NCBI RefSeq assembly: GCF_003111665.1
Contig: NZ_CP022188.1
Coordinates: forward strand, 2,480,001 to 2,544,000
DNA: 64,000 nucleotides
Direction of reading: 5' to 3'
From: Parazoarcus communis
GTDB taxonomy: Bacteria > Pseudomonadota > Gammaproteobacteria > Burkholderiales > Rhodocyclaceae
The notes beneath the pieces are model-generated. The model was given only the letters and a program-made list of their open reading frames with translations. It made no database searches and was not told where the DNA came from. The position numbers and the translations under genes are program-made. The stretch's first letter is position 1, and every line of letters begins with the position of its first letter. Shown here piece after piece: positions 23,343-32,436 of this stretch.

Positions 23343-25468
23343 GACGGATCTCCTTGTGCCGTGTCGGTCGCGCTGTATCGACAGGGCGGGAGCGTGGCGT
23401 AGGTCCGGGCCATGACGGCGGTGGATGTACTTCCACGCGCTTTCAGCATCGCGTCGAGTTGTCCGAGCATGGCTGGCAGGTCTGCAGATTGAGCGAACGC
23501 GGGGGCGTGTACTGCCGCAGGGGGCGGCATCGGCGTTTTTGAGCGTGCGCCGATCGGCGTCAGGTTCATCGTGAGCCGGTAAAGCATGCGCTCGGCGCAG
23601 GTATCGAGCGTGCGCCGGATCTGTGTGTCGTCGCCGTGCAGGAAGCCCGGCGGAAACGCCGTTGCGTCTGCGTGGCACTGGCTGCACTGACGCGCGAAGG
23701 GCTGCAGATCAATCGGCCACGCGCCTGCACGCTGTGCTCCGGCCTCGGTCGAACGCGCAGGGGCGAGTGCGGTGTGCTTGCGAGCCATGACCGGCTGCAT
23801 GCCGAGGTGCTCGAACAGTGGGGCAAGGACGGCGGTTCTGCGCAGCGGGGCGTCATCGAGGGCGTCGCTGGTTCCCGCGATCGTGGCCACGGCGAGCGCA
23901 TCGATGGCGAGATCGAGCGGGACCAGGTCGGAGGTGAGGTCGAGCGTCGCCCGGGCGGGGCGGCTGTCTGTTGCCAGGCTCACGTGCAGACGGCGGATGG
24001 CGTCGCCGGCCCGTGTGCGCACGCGCCCGCCGGCCCGCGTCAGTTCAAAGCGGAGAGGGCTGCCGTTTGCCCGGGATGGTGCGCGGAGTTCGACGGAGCC
24101 GATGCTGCTGCCGTCTCCGAGTTGCAGCCGGTCGATACTTCCGCCCGATACCCCTCCGCCTTGCAGATCGAGGCGCGCCAGCATCAGCGTGCCGCGATCG
24201 CCGCGGCAGTCGAGATCAAGGCGGGTACGCGCGGTGCTTTTGCGTTCGCTGCAGTTCAGCTCGAGGCTGCGGCCGGGGATGTCTTCAGAGCTGGCAAGGC
24301 GCCCCTCGATCTGCAGGACATCGGTGCGTGAAAAGAACATCGACAAGGCCTGCACGAAGCGCCGCACATCGCGGGCGTCGCGGCCTTGCCAGGTTTCGAG
24401 GGGCGCACGCAGCGCAAGCGGGTCGAAGGCGCTGCCGATGTCGGCATAGCGATAGAGCTCATCCTTGTCCGGCGCGCGCTCGCCAGGCGCAATGCCGGCG
24501 AAGGGCAGGCGATTGGGTACCTGCGGGTCGGGAACCGGCAGGCCCGCTGGCCAGCGCTCGTGCCAGGCAGCAAGCAGGGGGCGGGTCAGCGCGTGTTCGG
24601 TCTCTGCCGCAAAGACTGCCGGCAGCTCGCCGCCAAGGCGGTAGCGAAGCGCCTGCTTCAGGGCGGCGGCGCGGCAACGGACGGTGTCGTCACGTGTTGC
24701 GGCGGCGCAGCCGTGCTGCCAGAGCCGTTGCGCGGTGGCCAGCAGGTTGGCACGCCTGACGCCGCCATCGATCGCATCGGGCACGTCTACGCCGTGGCGC
24801 CACTGCAATCCGTAATACGACTGCCCGGTGGCGGCCAGACGGGCAGCAATGTCCGGGTTGGCGCTGGTTTCGTCCCAGGACTGACGGGAGAAGATCGGTG
24901 CGGCATTCTGATGGCAGGACAGGCACAGGCTGCGGTTGGCATAGCCGACTTCTGCCGTGGCGCCCGCCCGATAGTTGCGCACCAGCTGAAACTCGAAGCG
25001 GGCTGCTTCGTCGTTGTAGCTGATGACTTCAAGCGCAGCAGCTTTTTCGTGAAAGGCGATGTAGAGCCGGTCCTTCAGATAGGGGTGGCCGGGTAATGCG
25101 TCAGCGGGAGGCTCACCGGTCGCGGCCGCTACCACGCGGGGGTAGCGAAAGGCTTCAGCGTCGCCTGCGGCATGCCGCTGCAGAGAACGGCCGAGCGGGA
25201 TCAGGACCACGGAGAGACCACCGGACGGGGCGCTGCGATCGAGGTGGGCGGAGATGCGCTGCATCAGGCTGCCAAAGGGGAAAGGCACGCCGGCCTCGCC
25301 GCTGCTTTCGTTTGCAATGAGACGGTCGAACAGGGAGCGGCCTGCCGGGGGCAGGTCCTCGCCCGGGGGGCCGGCTGCGGCGGCGTGAAAGGCGACGAAG
25401 GGTACGCAGCACAGCACCAGATGCAGTACCGGGGCAAGCCGTGCGCGTCGGGTGGCTGAGCGGAGCAT
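23339..25468 (-). CDS. Exported di-heme cytochrome-like protein, 709 aa
   Basis: Start ATG 25468 (MLRSATRRARLAP) has TGGAGA at SD distance; upstream TTG is rejected. Residues 1-33 look like a signal peptide ending near HAAAAGPP. Heme c motifs are CLSCH (Cys182-Cys185-His186) and CSQCH (Cys595-Cys598-His599), about 410 residues apart. The region between is beta-rich (LMLARLDLQGGGVSGGSIDR, SIGSVELRAPS). This large central insertion is unlike paralogues A and B. It shares GTGA coupling with paralogue B. Function unknown. Confidence 0.82.
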   Translation of the reverse strand: MLRSATRRARLAPVLHLVLCCVPFVAFHAAAAGPPGEDLPPAGRSLFDRLIANESSGEAGVPFPFGSLMQRISAHLDRSAPSGGLSVVLIPLGRSLQRHAAGDAEAFRYPRVVAAATGEPPADALPGHPYLKDRLYIAFHEKAAALEVISYNDEAARFEFQLVRNYRAGATAEVGYANRSLCLSCHQNAAPIFSRQSWDETSANPDIAARLAATGQSYYGLQWRHGVDVPDAIDGGVRRANLLATAQRLWQHGCAAATRDDTVRCRAAALKQALRYRLGGELPAVFAAETEHALTRPLLAAWHERWPAGLPVPDPQVPNRLPFAGIAPGERAPDKDELYRYADIGSAFDPLALRAPLETWQGRDARDVRRFVQALSMFFSRTDVLQIEGRLASSEDIPGRSLELNCSERKSTARTRLDLDCRGDRGTLMLARLDLQGGGVSGGSIDRLQLGDGSSIGSVELRAPSRANGSPLRFELTRAGGRVRTRAGDAIRRLHVSLATDSRPARATLDLTSDLVPLDLAIDALAVATIAGTSDALDDAPLRRTAVLAPLFEHLGMQPVMARKHTALAPARSTEAGAQRAGAWPIDLQPFARQCSQCHADATAFPPGFLHGDDTQIRRTLDTCAERMLYRLTMNLTPIGARSKTPMPPPAAVHAPAFAQSADLPAMLGQLDAMLKARGSTSTAVMARTYATLPPCRYSATDTAQGDPS

Positions 25469-25579
25469 GCTTCGTCTCCAGAGTGTCGCCGGGGGTGTCC
25501 GCAATGAAGCTGCGAAGTGGTGCCGAAGAAGCTGTTCGGGGCGTTCATCAGGAGCCGGCCGGATTTCGCACGTTCGCCG

Positions 25580-26497
25580 TCAACCGTGGCTCGCGTCCTT
25601 TGCCTGCACCATGCGTTGCTGCGTGCCACCCCAGCAGTCCTCCTCGACCTTCCCCGTCTTCATGAAGGCCTCCCGTGCCTGCTCGGAAATCTCCTTGTTG
25701 TAGAGGACGAAGTTCACCACGAAGGCGCGATCCATGTAGGCGCGACCGAGGTAGAAGCCCGGATACACCATGCGGATCTCGTCGCGGATGGCAAAGCCGT
25801 TGCGACCGGCAAGCATGTCGGGCATGCGCCTGTAGGCTGGGAGCTCGTCGGTAAAGGCGTAATCAATGATGATCGACTCGCGCCTGCCGTCGAGAAGGCT
25901 TTGTCCGCAATAGAGCTTGGCGGGGAACAGCAGCCATTGGTCCTTGCCGTTGAACGTTGCTTTCTGCAGCGGATTGTCCGCGCTCTCCTCGACCAGTCCG
26001 AGCTTCTTCAGGGTGGTCAGATCCTCGATGCGATTGCGCAGCACACGCTCCCCGCGGTAGAACACCTTTCCCTTCCACAGGATTTCGCCTGCCAGATCCA
26101 GCTTGGCCCCTGCGATGTTGACCAGCAGCCCTTTCAGGCCTCCGCCCGCGATCTCGGACAGCCTCAGCTTGCCGCTGGTCCCGCGCGGAAAGAACAGGTC
26201 GCCCTCGAAGGCGCCATCCGGAATCGGGCCGGCCGTGAGCCGCGCATAGATCTGGTCGACCTGCTCCTGGTCCAGGTACGACAGGTTCTTGGGCGTGATC
26301 TTGTACAGATCGGCAGTCGAAATCGGATGCTGGTATTCAAGCTGAGCGAAATCGGGCTTGCCCGCGTAGCCCTCTGCATAGGGGGCGAATGGAATCTCCG
26401 GCGCGGCCTTGTCGGCGCTGTCGAAAAAGCCACAGGATGTGGTGGCCAGCGCCAGGGCGACACAGGCGGCACGCGAGAGGAGGGTGGTTTTGATCAT
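25580..26497 (-). CDS. Putative lipoprotein of the cytochrome operon
   Basis: A 305-residue protein with a lipoprotein signal peptide: MIKTTLLSRAACVALALATT followed by SCGFF, with the cysteine as likely lipidation site. ATG 26497 is preferred over ATG 26509 because GGGGAA lies at SD distance. The body has no heme motif; two cysteines occur (LYCGQS, EDCWGG). The middle (SGKLRLSEIAGGGLKGLLVN) is beta-like. Located between the 868-aa and 709-aa cytochromes. It may anchor the complex to a membrane; that is inference. Confidence 0.8.
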   Translation of the reverse strand: MIKTTLLSRAACVALALATTSCGFFDSADKAAPEIPFAPYAEGYAGKPDFAQLEYQHPISTADLYKITPKNLSYLDQEQVDQIYARLTAGPIPDGAFEGDLFFPRGTSGKLRLSEIAGGGLKGLLVNIAGAKLDLAGEILWKGKVFYRGERVLRNRIEDLTTLKKLGLVEESADNPLQKATFNGKDQWLLFPAKLYCGQSLLDGRRESIIIDYAFTDELPAYRRMPDMLAGRNGFAIRDEIRMVYPGFYLGRAYMDRAFVVNFVLYNKEISEQAREAFMKTGKVEEDCWGGTQQRMVQAKDASHG

Positions 26498-26512
26498 GGC
26501 GTTCCCCATGGG

Positions 26513-29119
26513 TCATAGCGTCGCAAGGAAGGCGATCAGCGCGTTCTTGTCCGCATCCGACAGGTCTTCGCCGAAGCGGTGGCCCTCGTTCTCGATCTCG
26601 GCGGTGCAGCTGCTATAGGCCTGTTTGATCAGGTAAGGACGCGCTTGCAGGGCCGCGACCAGCGCATTCGGTTTGCCGACCAGTTCGCCGGTGATGGCCT
26701 TGAGGTCGGTGAAGACCCTGTTTCCGGCTTCGGCGCCGAGGCGCTCGGCGAGCTCGGTCTGCAGGGCTTTCGGCGCCGTCTTCGCCCTGACCAGATCAAC
26801 GATGAACTGTTTGTGCTGGAAATTGCCGATGGTGCCGGCGGTCACCCCACGGCCTTCGATTTCGCTCGGGATGGTGAGCTCGAAGCCGAGCAGGGTTTCC
26901 TTGTCGGAGCCATCCCACAGACGAGGCCCCATGCGCAGGGTGATGTCTTCGCTGAGCAGCGTCACCTTGGGGATGCGCTGGGCCGGGTTTAGCAGTTCGC
27001 GCATCGACTCGACGTACAGGCGGAAGCGGCCTTCGACACTCGGGTCATATTCGAAACACGCGGGCTGCTGGTCGGCCGGGAGGAGCCTGTTGTTCCCATC
27101 CACGTAGCGCGGGCGCTTGGCGTAAAAGGCGTTGGCGGGATTGCGCGGCTTGCCGCAGAGCTCTGGCCCCACCGCATTGTTGTGCATGAAGGGGGCATGC
27201 GCCCACAGGTTGATCAGCGAGATATTGCGGTAATGACCTCGCCCGCCATCGCCCGCTTCCTTCACATTGGGGTCGGGTGGCTGCGCGCGCAAGGTTTCGG
27301 AGCCGTATTCCTGCCAGATGTGCCCGCTCATGTGGTTCGCGTGCAGTGCGCGGCAACGGAAGGTTCCAACCTCCGATGCCGGCGTTGGCCGGTCGTTCCC
27401 GAGCCAGTCCTGGCGCAGCCCGGTTTCGAGGTCGAGTTTGTGGAAGTCGACATTGGTGAATCCACCGTCCGCAGCTTCCTGCTGGCTTGAGTGACAGCGT
27501 GCGCAGGTCTTTGCATAGATGTTTCGACCCTGCGCAACGGCACCCTTGCCGAAGGACTGTTCGAGATCCGCAATCAGGTCCTGCTCGGTGTAGCGCGAGC
27601 CGGGGGCAGCCACACGCAGGGCGTTCTCGCGCGCGTCGCGCAAATCGGTTACGTGTGCCTCGGCAGACATGAAGAAGTCGAGGATGTTGGGCAGCCGGTC
27701 CTCGATCGCGCGGAAGTTCGGACAGTCGCGTCGGCACTGACCGATATCGAAGGGCGTCTGACCGAATCCACGTTGCTGCGGGTCGATCTGGCGCAGATCG
27801 GACAGATGGTTCATCCAGCATTGCTCGGAGCATGAGCCGATGTTGAAATACACGCGCTGTATCGCCTCGAGCGCACCGATCGAGTCTTCGCCGCCCTTCA
27901 GGATGTGATGCACGGTTTCCTGCTGCAGCGATTTCTGCCAGCACTTGCCGTCACGGCCCGGCTCGCACCAGCAACTCGCCTCCTTGCTGTCGTCGCCGCA
28001 CGACTCGACCTTGCGCCACTTCAGCACCGACTCGTTGGCGAAGGTGGGGCGCTTGGCGATGTTGATCAGCGCGTTGATCGTGCCAGGGTTGTTGACCTGG
28101 TCGGTCGGGATGGCAGATGTGTCTGAGGCGCCGGGACGCGCGTGGGCGAACATCTGCCATTCCAGCGTGTTGCTCGCCATGCCGGACACCATGATTTCGG
28201 AAATGCGGGTGTACTGGTTGCCGATCAGCCCCTTGATGTTCTCCCACTTCGGATGCGCCGGGTCGCTGGGCGGATTGAGCGGATCGAAAGCGATATGGCA
28301 TGAGCCGCAGGCGGTGCCGATGAGGAAGGGCGGCTCGATGGAACCGTCCTGCAAGTGCGAGCGCGCAGCGTCGCGGTGTCCGCCCGCGGCAGCGATCGGG
28401 CGGTTGTATCCTTCCCAGCTTCCCGCGCTGCCGTTGAGCTTCGTCCATGCCGCCTTGTCGAAGCGCGGGTTTGGAAACTTGCGGATGCCAAGCGCGCCAG
28501 TCGAGGTGCCGAAGCGCAAGTCACAGGCCGGCTGGCGCTGATCCGTGGGGCCGTGGGGGTCGTCGGCTCCGAGCGGCGCGTCGCGGAAATCGCAGGCGGG
28601 GTCGCGGTAGCCCTGGCGTCCGACATAGCCTAGCAACTCCTCGTCGCCCGGGCACCAGTCGAGGCCATAGGTCTCGTCGAGCGATTTCGCCGGGCAGTCC
28701 GGCTCGCCCGGCGTGCAGCAGGATGGGTCGTTGATGATGCCCCAGGCGCGGAAACGGTCGTCGCGCTCGTCACCACGCAGCACGCGATACCAGTCGATCA
28801 GCACGCCAACGCGCTGCTGGAAAACGTAGGTATGAAAGCGTTCATTGCCCGCTGTGGCCTTGAACCAGATCAGCCGGCCCGCACACTCGGATGCGTTGAG
28901 TCCCTCACGCGCACAGGCCTCGTAATAGGGGGCATCCTGTGCATGGTCGATACGTGGCAGTTGTGGGGGCGGAGCATCGGGTGCGGCGCCGGACTGTGCC
29001 GGGCTGGCGTCGATGGCCGCTGATGTCGAAGCCGGTCCTGATTGAGTGGTTGCTGACAAAGGAAGCGCAACGGCAAGAACCGCAGCGAGCAGAGTGGCAA
29101 CGAGAAGCGCACGCCTCAT
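26513..29119 (-). CDS. Large Cys-rich di-heme cytochrome-like protein, 868 aa
   Basis: First gene of the operon. Residues 1-24 form a signal peptide (MRRALLVATLLAAVLAVALP). Two heme c motifs are present, CGSCH (Cys271-Cys274-His275) and CARCH (Cys539-Cys542-His543). About twenty further cysteines (for example CCTPGEPDC, CWCEPGRDGKC, CSEQCW, CRRDC) suggest disulfides in the periplasm. The C-terminal part has INLWAHAPFMHNNAVGP, comparable to the LRAPYLHNGSVPT block of paralogues A and B, and the same ending (LSDADKNALIAFLATL). It is thus the largest member of one family. SD GGAGAG supports ATG 29119. Confidence 0.83.
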   Translation of the reverse strand: MRRALLVATLLAAVLAVALPLSATTQSGPASTSAAIDASPAQSGAAPDAPPPQLPRIDHAQDAPYYEACAREGLNASECAGRLIWFKATAGNERFHTYVFQQRVGVLIDWYRVLRGDERDDRFRAWGIINDPSCCTPGEPDCPAKSLDETYGLDWCPGDEELLGYVGRQGYRDPACDFRDAPLGADDPHGPTDQRQPACDLRFGTSTGALGIRKFPNPRFDKAAWTKLNGSAGSWEGYNRPIAAAGGHRDAARSHLQDGSIEPPFLIGTACGSCHIAFDPLNPPSDPAHPKWENIKGLIGNQYTRISEIMVSGMASNTLEWQMFAHARPGASDTSAIPTDQVNNPGTINALINIAKRPTFANESVLKWRKVESCGDDSKEASCWCEPGRDGKCWQKSLQQETVHHILKGGEDSIGALEAIQRVYFNIGSCSEQCWMNHLSDLRQIDPQQRGFGQTPFDIGQCRRDCPNFRAIEDRLPNILDFFMSAEAHVTDLRDARENALRVAAPGSRYTEQDLIADLEQSFGKGAVAQGRNIYAKTCARCHSSQQEAADGGFTNVDFHKLDLETGLRQDWLGNDRPTPASEVGTFRCRALHANHMSGHIWQEYGSETLRAQPPDPNVKEAGDGGRGHYRNISLINLWAHAPFMHNNAVGPELCGKPRNPANAFYAKRPRYVDGNNRLLPADQQPACFEYDPSVEGRFRLYVESMRELLNPAQRIPKVTLLSEDITLRMGPRLWDGSDKETLLGFELTIPSEIEGRGVTAGTIGNFQHKQFIVDLVRAKTAPKALQTELAERLGAEAGNRVFTDLKAITGELVGKPNALVAALQARPYLIKQAYSSCTAEIENEGHRFGEDLSDADKNALIAFLATL

Positions 29120-29471
29120 GATTTGCTCTCCGGTGTTTGCGGGCCGCCAGAGAGCCGGGGCGCGTGCCCCCGACCAAATGAAGTCGGCTCGATTCCCGGA
29201 TCAGGAACAAGCCGTTTTCGTGGTCACGAACGCACGCAGCAAATCGCTCTGTCGGCTCTGGGGGACTGCCGCATCATCGGCACGGCAGACCTATCCTGTA
29301 TTTCTTGTACTTCATTCATAGCCGGAAATAGCACGTTTGCAAGGCGCATGCGTGCTCGTTTCAGGGCGCGGGCGCGCAAAGCGGCCGGAACGCGGGGGCG
29401 AGACAAGGTCTGTGACCGGGCCGAAAGTGCACATCACGACTGCGCGTCCACAGGCCGTTTTCGTGCGCCGG
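29120..29471. other. Intergenic region upstream of the cytochrome operon
   Basis: About 350 bases between the 868-aa cytochrome start and the tRNA-Lys terminator. I see no convincing gene, no TGT-N10-ACA NifA site and no -24/-12 promoter, so the operon does not look NifA-controlled. A loose sigma70-like pair TTGCAA-N16-TATGAA exists on the minus strand (around 29307-29340) but is weak. The operon promoter must lie here. Confidence 0.45.
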
Positions 29472-29504
29472 AAAACAAAAAGGCCAACCCTTTCGGATTG
29501 GCCT
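29472..29504 (-). terminator. Terminator of tRNA-Lys
   Basis: On the minus strand AGGCCAA-10 bases-TTGGCCT is followed directly by TTTTTGTTTT. A 7-bp stem with a T-tract is a standard rho-independent terminator, 16 bases after the tRNA 3' end. Confidence 0.85.
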
Positions 29505-29520
29505 AAGTGCTTGAATTCTT

Positions 29521-29596
29521 TGGTGGGGGCACTAGGATTCGAACCTAGGACCTACTGATTAAGAGTCAGCTGCTCTACCAACTGAGCTATACCCCC
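29521..29596 (-). tRNA. tRNA-Lys (anticodon CUU)
   Basis: A 76-base tRNA with encoded CCA. Acceptor GGGGGTA pairs with TGCCCCC (one T-G wobble), followed by discriminator A and CCA. The D-arm is GCTCAGTTGGTAGAGC. The anticodon arm has loop CTCTTAA, so the anticodon is CTT (Lys). The T-arm is TCCTAGGTTCGAATCCTAG-type with TTCGAAT loop. All arms fold. Confidence 0.97.
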
Positions 29597-29696
29597 ATTG
29601 CCGTTTTTACTGGCGTCGCCGGATGTTGTTCCGTCGAGAGGCGCGCATAATAGCCAATAGCCTTTGCATATGCAAGCTTTTCGGCGAAAAAATTGC

Positions 29697-30266
29697 TCAG
29701 GATGCCTGTATGCGGCCGCCACGGCGACGTGTGCCGATGCCTGCGATGGCGCCCATGCCCTGACTGCCGTGGGCATGACAGATGGCGCAGGCGAGGGCGT
29801 CGGCGGCGTCGGGGCTCGGCGATGCGTCGAGGGCGAGCAGACGCTGGACCATGTGCTGAACCTGCTCCTTTGCGGCCTTGCCGTGACCCACGACCGATTG
29901 CTTGACCTGGAGTGCGGTGTATTCCGCCACCGGCAGATCGCATGACACCGCGCCGCAGATCACCGCACCGCGGGCCTGGCCGAGAAGCAGGGTGGACTGC
30001 GGATTGACGTTCACGAACACCTTTTCCACCGCGACCATGTCCGGCGCATAGGTGGCGATGACTTCGCGCACACCGTCTAGCAGCGTCTTGAGGCGCCCCG
30101 GCAGTTCGCCGTCACGGGTCTTGATGCAGCCGCTGGCGACATAGCGCAACTGGCTGCCGAGTACGTCGATGACGCCGAAGCCGGTGATGCGCAGCCCCGG
30201 GTCGAGGCCGAGGATGCGGGTGGCAACCGTGCGTGATGCCGTGCCGCCCGGGCTGAGCTGGCTCAA
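29697..30266 (-). CDS. ruvC: Holliday junction resolvase RuvC
   Basis: Cuts Holliday junctions with RuvAB. Conserved acidic sites are visible: [15 protein letters not shown] (first Asp), AVEKVF (Glu), and [15 protein letters not shown] near the C-terminus (two Asp). There is no ATG near the conserved start; TTG 30266 overlaps the ybjQ stop (TTGA) and gives 189 residues, close to normal. A GTG at 30293 is the alternative. ruvC is not with ruvAB here (50738-52440). Confidence 0.92.
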   Translation of the reverse strand: MSQLSPGGTASRTVATRILGLDPGLRITGFGVIDVLGSQLRYVASGCIKTRDGELPGRLKTLLDGVREVIATYAPDMVAVEKVFVNVNPQSTLLLGQARGAVICGAVSCDLPVAEYTALQVKQSVVGHGKAAKEQVQHMVQRLLALDASPSPDAADALACAICHAHGSQGMGAIAGIGTRRRGGRIQAS

Positions 30267-30580
30267 ACCACCACCGCAGTACCGCTGACGCACACCATCA
30301 ACATGCCGTTGTCCTGGCCGAGCACTTCGTAGTCGATGTCGATGCCGACGACGGCGTTGGCGCCGAGCCTGGCCGCCTGTTCTGCCATTTCTTCCATCGC
30401 CATTTCACGCGCATCGGCCAGCGAACGCTCGTACGCGCCCGCGCGGCCGCCGACGATGTTGCGGATGGAGGCGAACAGGTCCTTGAAGATGTTGGCGCCG
30501 ATGATGGCTTCGCCCGCGACCACGCCGAGATAGCGCTGGATGGTGTGGCCTTCGAGGGTGGGGGTGGTTGACAGTTGCAT
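30263..30580 (-). CDS. YbjQ/UPF0145 family protein
   Basis: A 105-residue protein: [20 protein letters not shown], then [20 protein letters not shown] and [20 protein letters not shown], then [16 protein letters not shown]. This matches the YbjQ (UPF0145) family, a pentameric fold with putative metal binding. ATG 30580 is preceded by GGAGA. It overlaps ruvC by four bases. Confidence 0.93.
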   Translation of the reverse strand: MQLSTTPTLEGHTIQRYLGVVAGEAIIGANIFKDLFASIRNIVGGRAGAYERSLADAREMAMEEMAEQAARLGANAVVGIDIDYEVLGQDNGMLMVCVSGTAVVV

Positions 30581-30616
30581 GGCCGGTCTCCGTGGATGCA
30601 TTCCCGCCGAATGCTA

Positions 30617-31498
30617 TCAGGCCTTGCGGGCGAGCCATACTCCGGCGACGGCCACGATCATGCCGGCGAGCGCGAGTCCGCTCAGGGTTTCGCCGAACAT
30701 CGCCCACGCAATCAGCGCGGTGGTGGGGGGCGTCAGGTAGAACAGGCTGGCAACGTTGACGGCACTGCCGCTGCGGATGAGGAGGTTGAGCAGGCTGATG
30801 GCGCCCAGCGACAGCACCACGACCAGCCACAGCAGCGCAAACACGAACTCGCCGCTCCAGGTGATCTCCATGCTCTCGGTCTGGTTGGCAATCAGTGCGG
30901 TGAGGATCAGCGTGGGGACGAACTGGACGATGGAGCCGGTGCGCAGGTCGAAGCGCGGGCAGAAGCGCTTCTGGTACAGGGTCCCCACGGTGATGCCGAT
31001 CAGCGCGAGCAGCGCCGGGGCGAGCATCGTGCCGAGTTCGTCCGGCGCCATGCCGTCAACCGCGATCTTGTTGCTCACGACCAGCGACACGCCGAAGAAA
31101 CCGAGCGCGAGCCCGCCCCACTGGCGGATGCTGACGCGCTCGCCGAGCAGGAAGCCGGCGCCGAGCGCGGTGAGCAAGGGTTGCATGCCGACGACCAGCG
31201 CGGTGACGCCAGCCGGCAGTCCGCGATCGATGGCAACGAATACGCCACCCAGGTAGAGGGCCTGAACCAGCACGCCGGTGATGCCGATATGCATGGCTTC
31301 GCGTGGCGACTTCGGCCATGGGGCACGCATCGCCAGCGCCAGCATGACCATCAGCACGATGACGAGCACGTAGCGCGCAGACAGGAAGGTGAGCGGCCCC
31401 GCATAGGGCAGACCGAACTTGGCGCCAACGAAGCCGGTGCTCCAGAGCAGCACGAAGAGCAGCGGCATCACGCGTTGTGCAAGGGTGGGCGTGGTCAT
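30617..31498 (-). CDS. EamA/DMT-family exporter
   Basis: A 293-residue inner-membrane protein with about ten hydrophobic helices in two EamA repeats (LLFVLLWSTGFVGAKFGLPY in the first; LAGMIVAVAGVWLARKA at the end). Members export metabolites or amino acids; the substrate cannot be inferred. Start ATG 31498. It lies downstream of yebC after a terminator and upstream of ybjQ. Confidence 0.9.
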   Translation of the reverse strand: MTTPTLAQRVMPLLFVLLWSTGFVGAKFGLPYAGPLTFLSARYVLVIVLMVMLALAMRAPWPKSPREAMHIGITGVLVQALYLGGVFVAIDRGLPAGVTALVVGMQPLLTALGAGFLLGERVSIRQWGGLALGFFGVSLVVSNKIAVDGMAPDELGTMLAPALLALIGITVGTLYQKRFCPRFDLRTGSIVQFVPTLILTALIANQTESMEITWSGEFVFALLWLVVVLSLGAISLLNLLIRSGSAVNVASLFYLTPPTTALIAWAMFGETLSGLALAGMIVAVAGVWLARKA

Positions 31499-31521
31499 GA
31501 TCGGGGTCGGGTCTGCAGAAT

Positions 31522-31548
31522 AAAAAAGGCGACGCATCGCGCCGCCTC
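31522..31548 (-). terminator. Terminator after yebC
   Basis: Minus-strand hairpin AGGCGGCGCGATGCGTCGCCT (stem interrupted by small mismatches) followed by TTTTTATT, located 24 bases after the yebC stop. Confidence 0.8.
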
Positions 31549-31571
31549 GTGAGTGCCGCGAGCAGCCGGGC

Positions 31572-32297
31572 TTACTCGTCGAGTGCTGCCGAAGTGTAAA
31601 CGTCCTGCACGTCGTCGAGTGCGTCGAGCGCATCCAGCAGCTTCTGCATGCGCACCGCATCGTCACCCGAGAGCTCGGTTTCGTTCTGCGGCTTCATCGT
31701 GACTTCGCCGAATTCGGCGGTGAAGCCGGCGGCTTCGAGCGCTTCCTTCACCGAGGTGAATTCCCACGGTCCGGTAATCACTTCGAGGGAGCCATCGTCG
31801 TTGGCGACCACGTCTTCCGCGCCGGCTTCGAGGGCGGCTTCCATCAGTGCATCCTCGTCGGTGCCGGGAGCAAACATCAGCTGGCCACAATGAGTGAACT
31901 GGAACGCGACGCAGCCGTCGGTGCCCATGTTGCCACCGTACTTGGAGAAGGCGTGGCGGACGTCGGCAACGGTGCGGACCTTGTTGTCGGTGAGGCAGTC
32001 GACGATGACCGCTGCGCCGCCGATGCCGTAGCCTTCGTAGCGCGCTTCCTCGTAGGTCACGCCTTCAAGCTGGCCGGTGCCGCGCTTGATCGCGTTGTCG
32101 ATGTTGTCCTTGGGCATCGATTCGCCCTTCGCCTTGTCGATGGCGAGGCGAAGACGCGGGTTTGAGCCGATATCGCCCCCGCCCATGCGGGCAGCGACGG
32201 TGATTTCCTTGATCAGCTTGGAGAAGACCTTGCCCCGCTTGGCGTCCTGACGACCCTTGCGGTGCTGAATATTGGCCCATTTTGAGTGACCAGCCAT
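31572..32297 (-). CDS. YebC/PmpR-family protein
   Basis: A 241-residue protein beginning [20 protein letters not shown], diagnostic of the YebC family; [20 protein letters not shown] and [20 protein letters not shown] are further conserved blocks. Known members act as DNA-binding regulators, and recent work links YebC to relief of ribosome stalling. Full length. Confidence 0.97.
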   Translation of the reverse strand: MAGHSKWANIQHRKGRQDAKRGKVFSKLIKEITVAARMGGGDIGSNPRLRLAIDKAKGESMPKDNIDNAIKRGTGQLEGVTYEEARYEGYGIGGAAVIVDCLTDNKVRTVADVRHAFSKYGGNMGTDGCVAFQFTHCGQLMFAPGTDEDALMEAALEAGAEDVVANDDGSLEVITGPWEFTSVKEALEAAGFTAEFGEVTMKPQNETELSGDDAVRMQKLLDALDALDDVQDVYTSAALDE

Positions 32298-32436
32298 ACG
32301 AACCTCTGGAGCAGCGTGTGCGGTTGAAAAGTCGCTGCATTATACAGATCCCCGGCCGCAGGCTGGTGCCCGGGCGGGATGCTCGGGTTAAGATTGAGCG
32401 TATTCGCCGTTCAAAACTCACTTGCCGGAGGGGCAC

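Noticed and set aside
29120..29471. Possible NifA control of the cytochrome operon because it neighbours the nif region
   Set aside because: No TGT-N10-ACA site and no GG-N10-GC promoter were found upstream.
29123..29506. 127-codon plus-strand frame between the cytochrome operon and tRNA-Lys
   Set aside because: No SD, no recognisable domain, unusual composition, and it overlaps the tRNA terminator; treated as non-coding.
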